Assembly (NCBI RefSeq): GCF_050908995.1
Contig: NC_135120.1
Coordinates: 17,373,433 to 17,437,432, forward strand
Origin: Andrena cerasifolii
Lineage: Eukaryota; Arthropoda; Insecta; Hymenoptera; Andrenidae
Length of the DNA: 64,000 nucleotides
Direction of reading: 5' to 3'
This document shows, piece after piece, positions 1 to 12,460 of this stretch. The position numbers and the translations under genes are program-made. Position 1 is the stretch's first letter. Every line of letters starts with the position of its first letter. The notes beneath the pieces are model-generated. The model made no database searches. It was not told the DNA's origin and saw only the letters and a program-made list of their open reading frames with translations.

Positions 1-3000
1 CTTGTACAACGCTTCTGCAGAGTCCTTGTTCGATGCTTAAATAATTATGTTGGTTAATTATATAACAATCGTAGCTTCAACATCCTTCCAACTGAACCGA
101 CGTGGAAATATAATATTGGAGGACGTTCTTCGTCCGCAACTTCTAAACAACCACATAAAAGTTTATAGTCCACATTTTAAATAACAAACTTCCCCGTTCG
201 AAACATAAACTCGTTGCTGTTACTCGATCCGTAGGTTTAATATGCAATGAGAAAGAAACTCCCGAAGAAACATTATCCAATTCGAAGGGGTGTAAAAATA
301 CTGCTGCTTCCCCTATATTAGAAAATAATGTTGCATCTCTCGGTCCTCTCTTCGTATCCTTCGTTGTGCTTCATCCTCGTTACCCAGTGGCGCGTTACGT
401 GCTGGGTAACGTATGCTAACGTTAGTACACGTAGCAGCACGGTGAATTTCAAAACGCATACACTCGACGTACTAAATGGACAGCGAAGCTATTCTTCCTC
501 AACGACACTTCCCCCGCGAAAGACAATGCGCGTTAACATTCCACCAATTTCCTTGCCACCGCGTTTCTTTCTCCTGCCCATTTGGCGGGTATAAAGCAGC
601 TCGGAATTGGCGGCCGTTCTGGCTTAAAGCGGGGCGGATCTCGCGGATTCGACTCGGGGAAATTACATTTCTAAGTCGGCCGCGCTGCGCCGGTTCGGAA
701 TAGTTCCTCCGGCTGGCAAAACCGAAAGGCGAAATTTACGAATATTAAGGTATATTCTGGGCGCGCGGCTGCGGTACCGCGGCAGAAACTTGCACGGAAG
801 TTCCCTGCGGGAAGGGCGAGCGCGGAATCGTGGTAACGGCGCGAAAGAAAGAAGAAAGGACGCGGAGGTGGGTAGGAAGGACGAAGGGGAGGGAAAAAGA
901 AGCGCAAGAACAATGGGTGGCGAAGAAGACGGAGGGAAGATGCAGGAGGTGGAGAAGCAAAAGGAGAGAGAGAGAGCGGATGTGGAAGGAGGAGGAGGAG
1001 CCTCGGAGCATGCATCGGCGCAATTTGCTCGCAGCTTCCAGATAATGATTTAATTTGCCACGGCTTGGCAGATTTATGACGGCACACCTAGACCGCGTCC
1101 ACCTGCACACGCACACGCCGCTCCGGCACCGTCTATGTGCGCGCTGCCAGCTTCCAGGCAAATTCTTATCGCACAGTTTTTTCACCTCCGTGCGTTTACG
1201 CCACGATGAAACCTCCTTTATTGTTCTTTCCCCGAGGCTCCGCGTTCTCCCGAGTAACTCTCCGAGAGAACCCCGATTAACGGCGGATCGGAGGAGCGAT
1301 CGTTAGTCATGCTTATTCGCGCTCTACTTGAACACTTGAGTTTTCATTTCGTCTACGCTGGCACAGGAGCTGTGCGCGAAAGTAACTGAAGCGAAGAAAT
1401 CGGTTTACGCCGGGAACCTGGCTAAGGGCGCACGAAAGCAAAGAGCAAAGGCAGACAGCGCGCGATGGTAAGCGGGGAGCAAACGCGTCGTTTGTATGCG
1501 GATTCGGCATGCAACGCGAGAAGTTTGTATCGTGAACGATGTAACCGAAACTTGGCTGCATATGGAATACGAGCGGGGGTGTTCGTATGTCCCATCGAAC
1601 GAAGACCAGCGAACCAGGGGAAACTTCGGCTTGTTGGAGGCAGTTTCTCACGCAACGCTGTGTAATTGCTCAATTTTCCCCAGGAAGCCCGTGCAACTGC
1701 ATATCGCCCGCGGCAATTGACCCGACCGGCGCGGTGTATTATAAAGACATGAAATTTCGCGAAACCGCTATTGCGGGCACGGTTACGCGAAAAATAAAGC
1801 CAGCTCGATAAAGACAGCACCGTGTCGCGGGTCTCAATCCACCTGCGACAGCTTCCTGACACGAGACACCTTCGGTTACCGAATTATAATCCTGCATTCC
1901 TCGTTCAATACTACCCTGACACGTCTATAGTCCAGGGACCGTGAACGTGTTATGCTGTGGCGAGAGCAACGGATGCCATGAAGATTAATACGACGATGCT
2001 CGTATCTCGAACCGACTACTTTCGTATGCAAGTCGATAAGGCGACAGAGTCGGTCGTTCTTCAAGTATGGACGATTACGCTTGCGTTTACCTTCTTCGAG
2101 ATAACTGCGTCTCGCCTTACTATCAACCTACAACTACTCCGTCCCAGTTTACAATCAATCGCGTGCTCAAAGGGTTCAGGCTTTCGCAACCGCGCGAAGC
2201 CTTCGACGCAAGTCTATCGCGCGAATTTATAACAGAGATGGTGTTCGGTCGCGACACTTCATGCTACGTTCTATTGTAGCATGACACAGTAGCCAGTAGC
2301 GTATCTCATTCTTCCCGCCGTTTGTCAAGCGGCACAAGCAGGCCTGTTAAAAATCTCTGCAACCCATCGAGTTTATACTATGAAACGAAAGCAAAGCTTG
2401 GGTTAACTCAAACCCCAGCTCCCTCGGCAGTTCCGTTTTCTCTAAATTTCCGATTCGAAGATCGTATCTCGAGGCAGGAGTCACGTACTCGGCGACACGG
2501 TGCGGTGAAACAAGTTCCCAGGGGAGACACCGCGGCTTGTAATCCACGGGGTCGCGGCAGGTGCTGCGGCAGGGAAAAAGAATTAGCATAGATCGTTGTA
2601 GCACAACGGTAGTCGCGTACATTGTTGTAATTTCTCCTTGAAGGCTCTCGTGCCCACGCGCAGACGTCCGATACCTCGGCGCGGCGGCAACCGTTCCCCG
2701 CGGTGTCGCGTATTTCTCGTACGTGCGATATTCCGTTTTATTACGCCATAAAGCTGACGGAACAGAGGCGCGAGGAGCGCGCGCGAACGTTTCCCCAGGA
2801 ACCCGCCGTAAAAGTTAACGTCACGAGTCCCGGCTGCATTTGCAGCTCGGCCGGACCTTAAATCTCGACTCGGCGCGCACTCATAAAGCGCAGCCCTTCA
2901 AATTCAAATCACCCAGCACTCTTTCGGAAGCGGGATTTAGGGAACCCCTATGCCCTGCGTCGGGTTCACAACGGACGGGCGCCGGCGTTACTGTTGCGAA

Positions 3001-4910
3001 TGTCTCGCTGCAGAGTTTCGCACGGTACAGGTGGTACCGGCGCGGCAGTCGTTCGACTTTTACGATCCCAAGGCTCGTTGCAACTTACTTTTCACGATAA
3101 TGCTGTTGCTCGAGGTATTAATTCGTCCCGCTGCTTAACGACCGCTAATAAGCGTCCCGCCCTTCGAATCCGTTCTCCGAGCGATGTTCCTCGTGCGGAA
3201 TAATTTCCGGGCCGGTGGACGCGGAGCAGAATCTTCGTAATCGAACGTAATCGAGGAGGATCTAGGCTTAGCCACGTAGCAGATCCACCCGCGTATTTAC
3301 GCGGCATGTAAATGAAGTAATCGTTTCGGGTCGCATAAAGGCATGCGGCGTGAATGCGCGTACACGTACACTCGTGCCGCGCGAGAGGGACCGAGTGTAA
3401 TTGGCGTCGATACGTAATGTTCAGTAATTTCAGGCTCCCATGGTAATGGCATTATCCGCCGGGTTAATTCGACAGTATGCCCTCGATTCCCACCGCTTAA
3501 CGTTGGTTAGAATTGAATTTGACACCCCCGATCCACCCTTTTGTCGGTGTTCCCGCAAGATGCTGTACCGCGATCCCTTTGTTGCATCGCGAGCGGCATG
3601 CGGGACATTTCGCAGGCTTGCATTACGTTTATTGGACAGCTGGGTGACGTTCGGCTTGCTCCAAGAGCGCTCAATTATTCCAGGTGAAACGTGACCGGCT
3701 CCTCCAGCTTCCCCGAAGGGTTTTCAACTTTCACCGGATGGCTGCGGAATTTCGTACGATTGCTTCGGGGTGCTCGCGTGGCAGTATCGAGTGGCATGCC
3801 AGATAATAGTTGTATTATCAACGAGGATAATCCCCGGCACGCGAATCCTATCGCCTCGCCCCCGTTCGAAAAGAAACGCGAACGACGATTCGTCCGGCTA
3901 GAAAGTAACAAACAAAGGGCGAATGGAGTGGCAGGTATCGTCAGGACACCGAAGGGTGTGGCTTCTTTATCCGTTATCTCGGGCTGCACGAAGTCCTCGA
4001 CGCTGCTGGTATCGTCGCCGAAGGATCGAGAATACAGCGGCAGGACGTGTCTATTAAATTTCCAGGAATGATCACGAGCTACGATAGCCTCGGTCACGCC
4101 GGCTGCAAAATGCGCCGTGGACATGCATCTTCTCGCGTGATGCCTGTTCCTTAGCATATGACACTTGCTTAGAGCTCGTTAGCATTAGTCCTTTCGAAAG
4201 CTACACGGCTATAACAGAGCCAGTGCTCCTGGCTACGGTTCCAACTTCTTAAATCGCAAAGGAATCGAAATGCTAATTTCAGAAGCTGTCTCTACGCTAG
4301 CATCGCTCGAGGCTCTAATTAACTTCTCGAAATTTGGGGGCCATTTTATTGCAGTTGATTTCCCGCCTCGAAGAGTTATTCTACCGCTACCCCGGAGATA
4401 GCGCGCCGTTGCAGGTGAATTGAAGCACAAGGAGAGCCACGGAAAAACAGGAGGATCGGCATGCCGCGCTTATAAACTGCTTATAAACCCGATCTAATAA
4501 AGTGCTTTGGTTATTTACTGCTCCGTCTCGTAGTAACGAGAGATGCGACGGCACTAAATCGCCCGGAGGATCGCGCGCTGATTTAATTTCCCCGTGACTT
4601 TTACCGAAGCCCGAGCCGAGGTCGGTTGTATTTTAAACGTGAAACACGATGTCGCTTACAAAGTGTTTCACGGTTCTGCTCGACCTGGCAACCTATAAAT
4701 CGCCCCTGTATTACTAGGTTGCTCATCGATTGCTACTCTTGTGATTCAGCGGGATTTATTGGCGCACAAAGGACCATTAAACGGGTACTGCCACTAGGAG
4801 CGTAGCGAGGTTTCGGTCTGTTATTTCGAAGGGGTTAAAAGGGTGGTAGGCAGTTCAGGGATCAACGAGACATCAGCGGTTATCCCTTCAAAGAATAGTT
4901 GCACCGTGCG
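1..4910. other. CpG-rich region without recognised gene
   Basis: I see no open frame here with splice signals or recognisable domains on either strand; the longer frames are compositional. A strongly purine-rich plus strand runs from about 838 to 1006 and produces spurious Arg/Glu/Lys-rich frames and their Ser/Pro-rich antisense. A small hairpin with 8-bp arms (CATGCTAC at 2260-2267, its complement at 2276-2283) is present. The region could be far-upstream intron or regulatory DNA of the ADAMTS gene, whose first exons were not found, but nothing in the sequence proves that. Confidence 0.5.
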
Positions 4911-5736
4911 TAGTGTTCCTTCTCGAGAATTTCTCGAGAAACTTTATGATTGCTTATTTCTTATTTCTCGAGAAATACTATTAATTTCTCGAGCAACTTA
5001 AGTCTAGGAAAAATATTATAAATCTCGTTTATTTTCGCAAATCAATGTATTACTAGTTAATCGCGAACGTATAAGCACACCTACAATTTATAATTCATCT
5101 TATTAATAACATTAGAACCTATATGAATTTGAATAGCAAATCACAGTACAGAAGATTCGATATTATTAACTGCTGAAGGTGTTCTTAAATTCTTATTTAA
5201 AAATTTAGAAAAATTGTATACTGAATTAAGTAGCTAATGGGTTTCTTGTGGCTAGTAAAGAAGAAATATAGAAAAGAGGAGATAAGACTATTGTATCCCG
5301 TATAAAATTTTTGCATGATCCAGAATTTCTTCCAAAACGGTTAAAAAAACGCATTGTTTCATTTAATAGCCAAGATAGATATATATATAAAACGTCAAAA
5401 TATAACAGTAACAGATTTTGTCACCAAAAACAAATAAATTTTAAAACCAAAAAGTAATGTTTCGTTTTGTACAAATTTTGTATTAAATAAATAAATTTAC
5501 CAATTATATTTAATATCTATTTTTTGATTTACACAAGTTTCGTATAAATTAGACAGGAATAATCATTTAGTTAAAGTGTTCTTGTGTTTTTCATAAATAT
5601 TATCAACATTATTCCAGAAATATAATTTCTGCAATATTTTTTTCAATTTCTCGAGAATTCTCGAGAATTCTCAAGAAATATCATCTGATTTCTGATTTCT
5701 CGAGAAGCAAAAAATATGGAGGAATCAGGAACACTA
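4911..5736. mobile_element. hAT-type non-autonomous element, copy 1
   Basis: An 826-bp element bounded by the inverted termini TAGTGTTCCT (4911-4920) and AGGAACACTA (5727-5736). It is flanked by a perfect 8-bp direct duplication ACCGTGCG (4903-4910 and 5737-5744), the target-site size typical of the hAT superfamily. Both ends carry several copies of the palindrome TTTCTCGAGAAA or close variants. The inside is AT-rich with no intact transposase. A short stretch around 5283-5375 reads like a worn transposase remnant (VSRIKFLHDPEFLPK), which is an inference. A near-identical copy lies at 16841-17709. Confidence 0.88.
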
Positions 5737-5744
5737 ACCGTGCG

Positions 5745-6805
5745 GAGAACGAAGGCAATTATTTATGGAGGAACACCGGTGAGGGGTAGAGTCTCTGACA
5801 GAGGGTTGCTCCGAAGCCACGAGTGACTCGAGGAATTCAATTGGAATCTCGCGGTCGCGAGGGAATCTAAAGATGGTAACGCAATGGCTACTGCAACCGC
5901 GGGCCAATTATTAACGAGTAGCTATGTACGTCTAGTGGTCGGTAGCGAAAGGTTAGAAAGTGTGAATACGGTTCGTGTGCGTAGACGCGTGTACGCGTGC
6001 ACGCGATTTGATTCAATGTTCTCCCCGCTGAAGGGGGAACAGGTTCCAGAGTACGTGCCCGGTCGGATCTGGATACGAGGCGGTTAACATATAATTATCG
6101 GTAATAGGTAATCAGAGGAATGGCGCAGCCCCTCTCCATCCAATTAATGCGTATCTATTTGGCCGGATCTAAATGGACGATGGGTGGTCCTTATTACTTT
6201 CGGCAATTAGCCTTTTAATCGACCATTTAAGTCGACCCCTCCGCGAAGAAAAACGTTGATGAGGGGTTGCGGATCCACGCGCCACCTTCATCAAGCCTCC
6301 CCGTGGAGCGTCCGCGAACACCGCTGAGAACTGCGCTGCCGCGAAAGTGATTCTCCTTGGACGCGACCGTTCAGAGTTTTAGAGGCTCGCTAGAAGCCAG
6401 GGAAAGTTTAAAGACTGCTCCGCCCTTAGGCGACATAATTTACTGCTACGATAATTCACAGCCGCAAGGGAGGTTCGCGTGTTCGCCCATCTATTTAGCA
6501 AGCTTGGACAATTTCTCTCGCAGATGGTATTACGGCCGTGTGACAGAAGCCCCGCTCGGTACACTGGTACCCTGGAGGGCACACGCCGCCACCAAATGTG
6601 TTTCACAGCACTTATTACGGGGTCATCGGTGCGCGTAGGCTTGCCTAGCGTGCAACCCTCGGGTGAAGTGCCACAGTCCTCCGGACTACGTACTCGGTAG
6701 CTTCACTCACAGCTTTCCGATGCTCCCACAGGCTGAAAGCTCGCGAAGAAACTGCTGTCTGATGGGATCCATTACACGGTACAACGAATTTTAGGACTTT
6801 TTTTC
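5745..6805. other. intergenic, nothing recognised
   Basis: GC-rich DNA between two repeat elements. Only short frames without start context or splice support are present, and I see no RNA gene. Confidence 0.4.
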
Positions 6806-7083
6806 GGACTTGTAACATTCAATAGCCGTTTCTTATAGGTTTTCGTGCCCTGAATAATAACTTATATCGTAATATTCGGGAGGGTTCGTAGAATAACTTG
6901 GCGTAACGAACAATCGAATAACTATTACCGTTTCGACACAAAAGATGCTCAAAGTTGAAAATTAGCAGGTTTTTTTCAAAATCGATTTCCTCGAAAACTG
7001 AGGGTGATGGCGACAAACGGGTTGCGGATTCGTTTTCAGGGCCCGAAAACCTATAAGAAACGGCTATTGAATGTTACAAGTCC
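6806..7083. mobile_element. miniature inverted-repeat element
   Basis: Two inverted arms of about 45 bp close this 278-bp stretch. The left arm (6806-6851) begins GGACTTGTAACATTC and the right arm (about 7038-7083) is its reverse complement, ending GAATGTTACAAGTCC. The core between them is unrelated and non-coding. I see no convincing target-site duplication, so the superfamily is undetermined. Confidence 0.72.
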
Positions 7084-9439
7084 AGATGGCTGTTGTACCG
7101 TGTTACAGCCGCAGCGGTCGTGAGCGAAGAGCCTGCCGTTTGACCAGCGAACGTCAACGGGCATTGACTTTGTGGATCCACTGTTGCGTCCTGCGGAATG
7201 CCCGTCGAGGTAGAAACGCGACGGGGATCCGAAAAATGTGGAAGGCCTCGTACGCAACGACGCGGCGGGATAATAGGCGACCAATGCGCCGTTGCGGACA
7301 GTGTTTATGGGCGTCGCAATCATCGAGCAACGGGAGCCTTTTTTGTTAAAGTGCAGCTCGTCGGATAGCCGCGGAGAGCGTGCACCGTCCACATGTACGT
7401 GGTAGCGATCATTATGCGCCACCCACACGGGAGGTTCGTGGCGACTATTCTAATGACGGCATAAATCACGTTCCTCCGCAGGAAGCATTTATCATCATCG
7501 AGATCCTTACCCCCCTCGCTCCATCCCTCCTCCTCGTCCACCGTTTCCCTTGCACTCTGCCTTTGTACAGCCCCATTCTCCTCGCCTCGGGTAATTGCAT
7601 CCACCTCAAAGTCACCCCGAGGAATACAAACTCGCGTGCCTTTTATCAAGAAATCACGAGGTTCCGCTGCCCGAGGGAGCCTCAGCCTTCTTCCTCTTCT
7701 TCTTTCCACGCGTCCAAGAGTCCACGGGAACCGAGGGACGCCGTGGACACGGGAGCAAAGCCTGTTTTCTCGCTCTCTTTCTTCGAGGACTCCCGTCCGC
7801 GTGTTCATTAGGGATTAGTTTAATGGCCCCCGGCCCAATATCGATCACTCTTAATCGTCGCTGTTGCGCGCCGTTTTTAATGCCGCCGCGATTGATCGAC
7901 GACGTAATTAATTACAGTAATGACTCCGTTACTCTAGTTTCATCAGCCTCGACGTTACTCCAAAAAAGTACCCTTGTCCCCGATGGCTTCAGCTTTGCGC
8001 GCTGCAGCCTGTTTGCCACTTTCCCCCGGCATTCCCGAGGCAGAATGGCCTTTCAGCGTCTCGTCGTGTTCGCTTTCCATTCATATTTACTTGGTAGTGA
8101 AGTTCAATTTGCGAAGAAGCTGGCGAGGGAGTTGGGGAATGTTCGCCGTTCCTGAGACCACTGGCGTGGCCAATCAATAGGGGATTGTCTAGCGAGCGTA
8201 TTCGCCTGCAGGAGTTTAAAGTTTAATCCATCGATTCGTTTGGCTGATTCGCAGCGTACGTAATCGACGATCGATGATCGCGCGTCTAAGGCATTCCTTG
8301 ATCTCGTTAGTCTTGCTCTGTGTCCGCCTTGGAACAGATTCCGCGAACTCTGCCGATCAAGGTGTTACGTTCTTCGACGCTGAATGGGCCGATTACTGTC
8401 TCGGATGAAATAAAAGCAATCGTTAGTCACGTCGGTCGCGATCTCGTTGTTGGATCTGTTCTGCTTGACAGGAAACGCGTGTAACGAAAGAAACGAGCGG
8501 AGGATTTATATTCTCTAGGGACCGAACGCGAACGGAGTTGCTTGCGCCGTGAATTCTTGGCGAATGATTCGTCTACCAAATGATATTACAGAAATATGTA
8601 ATTAGGCTAGAGATTGCACACTGTTCACACGTCTCGATGCCTGAGAGACTCGTCCTGTCGCTGCGGAACGAACGACTTAATTACCAAAGTCCTTAACGGA
8701 ACTATGATCTCAGTCGTCCGATCAATAATGATTAACGAGCGCGGCAAGAGCGCGTCGATGGCTCTGGACACAATTAAGCGGCGAGGAAACGCTAGGCAAT
8801 TAATGAGCAAGAACTGGACGATTCCAAGGAAAAGGGTGGTTCAAATGGGGATCACGGACGTAACCTCGGCCCTCCCGCGTTACTGTCGCGTCGTGACGAA
8901 TGTACACACCCATGATTACCGGTTAATGCGACTTGTCTTCGGCGTAAGAGGAATACGCCAGATCGTACGCCGAGTGTGACGTAATTATTGATCCTTCGCA
9001 CGATTAGTTGGCGAGTGGTGGCGCGAACGGTATCGCGCAATTGACATTTAAGATAATTTATCGGCTCGTTAATAAATCCAGCAATGGCAGAAGGGAATAA
9101 TCCAGGTACCAGCTCCGATATATCGAGCCCCGATCGCGCCCCCAGCCGCGCTGCGTCCCTCGGCTGGTTGCTCTCCAGCTTCTGCCTCTAAAAATAACAA
9201 AGCAATATGAACGGGAGAGGCGAAATTGATCAAAGTGTTTCGAAATCAAATTATGCGCAAAAACAGTTGGGGCCGAGAAAAGGCAGTGGTCGGAATGAAA
9301 CTCGAATTAAAAAGAGGGTGACGAGGGAAGACAGAACGGGAACGCTTTCCGTTCGATTTCGACTAATTTGATTTGATTATATACGATTTCTGGCGCGCGC
9401 TGCTCGCTTCTATTAGGTTTGACTTGCCACTTTGGTGGT
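7084..9439. other. CpG-rich region without recognised gene
   Basis: Frames of 60-186 codons occur on both strands but overlap one another in several frames, are Arg/Ser/Pro-rich as expected of GC-rich DNA, and lack supporting splice signals or domains. A pyrimidine-rich stretch lies near 7500-7560. Confidence 0.4.
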
Positions 9440-10180
9440 TTAAGGGGAGGTTCCGGTGTAAAAGTCGATTTTTTTTTCATTTCATTTTTCGAACGTTCGA
9501 ACTTTTAGGAATACGTGTTTAAAAGGATTTGTTGAAATTTGTATAATTCCCGAAGTTATAGGCATTTGAGTAGCGGCAAATGCATGGGCAACAACCGGCC
9601 ACTCGGCGCGCACTTAAAACTTTAAACGCGTTTTTCTCGAAACAGTGATCTCTAAACGGTGGGACCTGTATCTCCAAAAGTTATTATCCGATTCGACTGA
9701 AACTTTTTTTATTTTGAAGAATATACTTCTGGCTAGGGGGATACCAGAAAAAATACAAAAATTGAAAATTTATAATTTTCAAAGGCGTTGAAAGGGTGAA
9801 AAATATAGGGAAAACGTGATTTCAAATTTCAAGTGTCGTTATTTTCTAAAAAAAATGTTATTTTTGTAATTTGTTCTGGTTTCCCCCCCTAACCAGAAGT
9901 ATATACTTCAAAATAAAAAAAGTTTCAGTCGAATCGGATAATAACTTTTGGAGATACAGGTTTCACCGATTTGGATGAATTTTTTGACGCCTTGACTTTA
10001 ACGACTCCCCAGTGCCGCCGTCTGCAACGATTAATTATAAAACAAAAAATATATTTCTATAATTTAAGCCATCCTTAATACAATGCAAAAAATCCCATTA
10101 AATTATATATAGTAGTTTTCCTTTAATTAATTCCTAAATATCACCTATTTTTTGGGCTCTAGACCGGAAGGTCCCCTTAA
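9440..10180. mobile_element. TTAA-flanked (piggyBac-type) fold-back element, copy 1
   Basis: TTAA sits at both borders (9440-9443 and 10177-10180), followed by inverted termini of the form GGGGA-CTTCCGGT-TA (right end AGACCGGAAGGTCCCC). TTAA target duplication is the signature of piggyBac-type transposition. The middle is a large imperfect palindrome: a block near 9660-9750 (CTCCAAAAGTTATTATCCG and onward) returns inverted near 9885-9960. No transposase is present. A second, partly deleted copy of the family is at 50397-51018. Confidence 0.78.
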
Positions 10181-11080
10181 ACGGTTGCGGAGAGGGTAAT
10201 TGAGAAGAGAAGCAAAAAGAAGAGAGAAGAATCGTGAATTTGCCTATTCAAGATCACATTTTCACCTATTCCACTCTTTGTTTTCTTCTTTCCTTTGTAG
10301 AACAGTCGAGTCACTAGGACGTGGTGAGCGTTAGAGCGACGCAAACGATAAGCATTAGCGCAAGCCTATTGACAATGGGTATACAGTGACCTCGCGCAAT
10401 TATGAAAATGGGTGGAAAACAAAGGAGCGAGACGAAGAACTGCAAAGGCGACAAATCGCGCGCTATTGTTGCCTGGGCGTAACGTAATACTTTACAGGCC
10501 GTCGGGCAATCAAATTCAATTAGCTTTGACATTCGTTAGTAAGCGTTCGTAACGGTGACAAATGGACGCGGCATACCTGCGCGCCCGATGAAAGTTAACG
10601 CAGGAAGGCTCGCGTGCGCTCGCCGCGTTATCGATTATTCATGGAATATGAATCGCTCGTATTGAATGGACGGTTAATTTTTACCAAATCCCGATGGCGA
10701 CTCTACAAGTATCCTCGACAAAGTTCGCGCACAACTCCGCAATTCTGCAACAAAAGCTAATTGTCACTGAATAATAAAATTGTCGAGCGTCGACCAACGA
10801 GAATTGTTCCATCTTTTTTTTTTCGAGTGTCACCTGCACAGACGACACAGAGGAAGCAGATGACGCTACATGATCTGCAATTTCATGATGAAAATATCAA
10901 AGTTACTTCACGGTTTACTCTTTCAATGGTTTGCAAATTGAATGAACTGACCACGTTATTTTTTAATGCACAAATATTCTGTGTCCAGCTTTAGCACTTT
11001 GGAGAAAAGCAGGGTTAGACATGCAATGGTACACAAGATTCAGGGGCATAAAATGAACAGAAATATTATTTTCGTCAAAT
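10181..11080. other. intergenic, nothing recognised
   Basis: Contains a short purine-rich tract at about 10190-10240 and no supported gene. Confidence 0.4.
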
Positions 11081-12460
11081 TTATTATTATTATTATTATT
11101 AACGGGTATAACCCTTTAAATACAATTATTACAGACATAAGAAGAAATAAGAAAAACTTACTACTAGGTTACAAGTCGTTGCAATTAACGTTGATTACGC
11201 TTACAAATATATACATATATACAAAGTGTACAAAGTAGTGTCACCCCTGACCGCCTTCAAGATACCTAAACACTGATGTTCTGAAGGATGCCAGGGGTCT
11301 AGAGAAAAGTTCAAGAGAGTGAGAGTCGCTATTAAGTTTGTCGAAGTAATTACAACTCCGAGTAACTGGATCCAGATGACCAATATTAGTCCTGTACCGT
11401 CTTGCGTAGAATAGAGGGCTCTGAGGAAGAGCCCTCCCTGCGACATAAAAATTCACGCTTCCTAGCAGGCTCGGACACTCTATGTGGCCATTAATTAAAT
11501 CGTACAGGAATACAAGATCGCTGGTTGTCCTGCGAAGTTCCAGTGTCGTCATGTTCAACTGAGTTGCTATATCGGTATAGTCGTGAGACAAAAAAACTCA
11601 GAGGCTTCCCTAACTGGTAAGACGCAAATCGCAAAAAAGTATGCTGAACTTTTTCAACCATATACTTCAGGCTGACAGTGCTCGGAGACCATATCTGCGA
11701 CGCATACTCTAGCTGAGCTCTAACTACAGAAAAGTACAGGATTTTCAACGTTCACGGATTCCTGAGGTGTGTCGCAAAACGCTTCAGAAACCCAAGTGTT
11801 TTTCTTGCGGAGTTGCAAATATGGCTAATCTGTTCGTTAAAATCGAAATGCCTGTTAAAATGAACCCCGAGATCGCATATGGTGTCGACGGCTGGAGGAA
11901 CAGAACCCATAAGTGAATATGGAAAGAATATCACTCTTTCTCGACGAGAGAATCTCACTACGCAACCTTTAATAGTCATTAAGTTAACAGTACACCAGGA
12001 TTCCAATCGTTCAAGTGCTGATTGAAGCTTACGAGCGTCAGCGAGTGACGAAATACGAATATACAGCTTGAGGTCATCAGCATATAGTAGGGACTCACAA
12101 TCCTGCAGTTCATGAAAGACATCCCTACTTCCCTACTAATATATAAAAGTGAAACGTTGTCTGTTTGTTCGTCCTTCTTTCACGCCCAAACGGCTGAACG
12201 GATTTCAATGAAATTTGGAATATACATTACATACGTCCTAGATTAGATCATAGGCTAATTATTTTTTAGTTTTTTTTTATTTTAGAAACATCATAAATAA
12301 TTCCCGGATGAAACCGGGTAACGAGCTAGCTAGTCGTTTAAAAATATATTAAAAAGAAGAGGTCCAAGATGCGAGCCCTGTGGAACGCCCGAGGTTGCCT
12401 GCAATGGGATTGACGTACGACTTAAAATACGCACGCTTTGTATACGCCCACATAGGGGCT
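11081..12460 (-). mobile_element. LINE (non-LTR retrotransposon) fragment, 5'-truncated and decayed
   Basis: On the minus strand the sequence encodes the C-terminal half of a reverse transcriptase. The motif SGVPQGSHLGPLLFNIF lies at about 12345-12405, then the YADD active-site motif near 12080, then the typical LINE region with LEYASQIWSP near 11700. The frame is broken by an in-frame stop near 11750 and a frameshift at an A-run near 11590, so the copy is dead. The low-coordinate end finishes in a (TAA)n tail (about 11083-11104), which together with the motifs suggests an I/jockey-type element. The RT domain is interrupted by the Helitron at 12122-12333. Confidence 0.85.
12122..12333 (+). 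mobile_element. short non-autonomous Helitron inserted in the LINE
   Basis: A 212-bp element with all the hallmarks of a Helitron. It starts with TC and ends with CTAG, sits between a host A (12121) and T (12334), and has no target duplication. A hairpin (CCCGG at 12303-12307, CCGGG at 12314-12318) lies 15 nt before the 3' end. Removing it joins the flanking LINE codons in frame (FLND then VFHEL). It has no coding capacity. The start resembles the element at 47565-47767. Confidence 0.85.

Noticed and set aside
671..1185. Overlapping Ser/Pro/Arg-rich frames of up to 146 codons on the minus strand
   Set aside because: They are the antisense of the purine-rich tract, overlap each other in two frames, and have no domain or splice support.
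7320..8155. Frames of 143-186 codons on both strands
   Set aside because: Mutually overlapping, Arg/Ser-rich, with no conserved motif; typical of GC-rich non-coding DNA.
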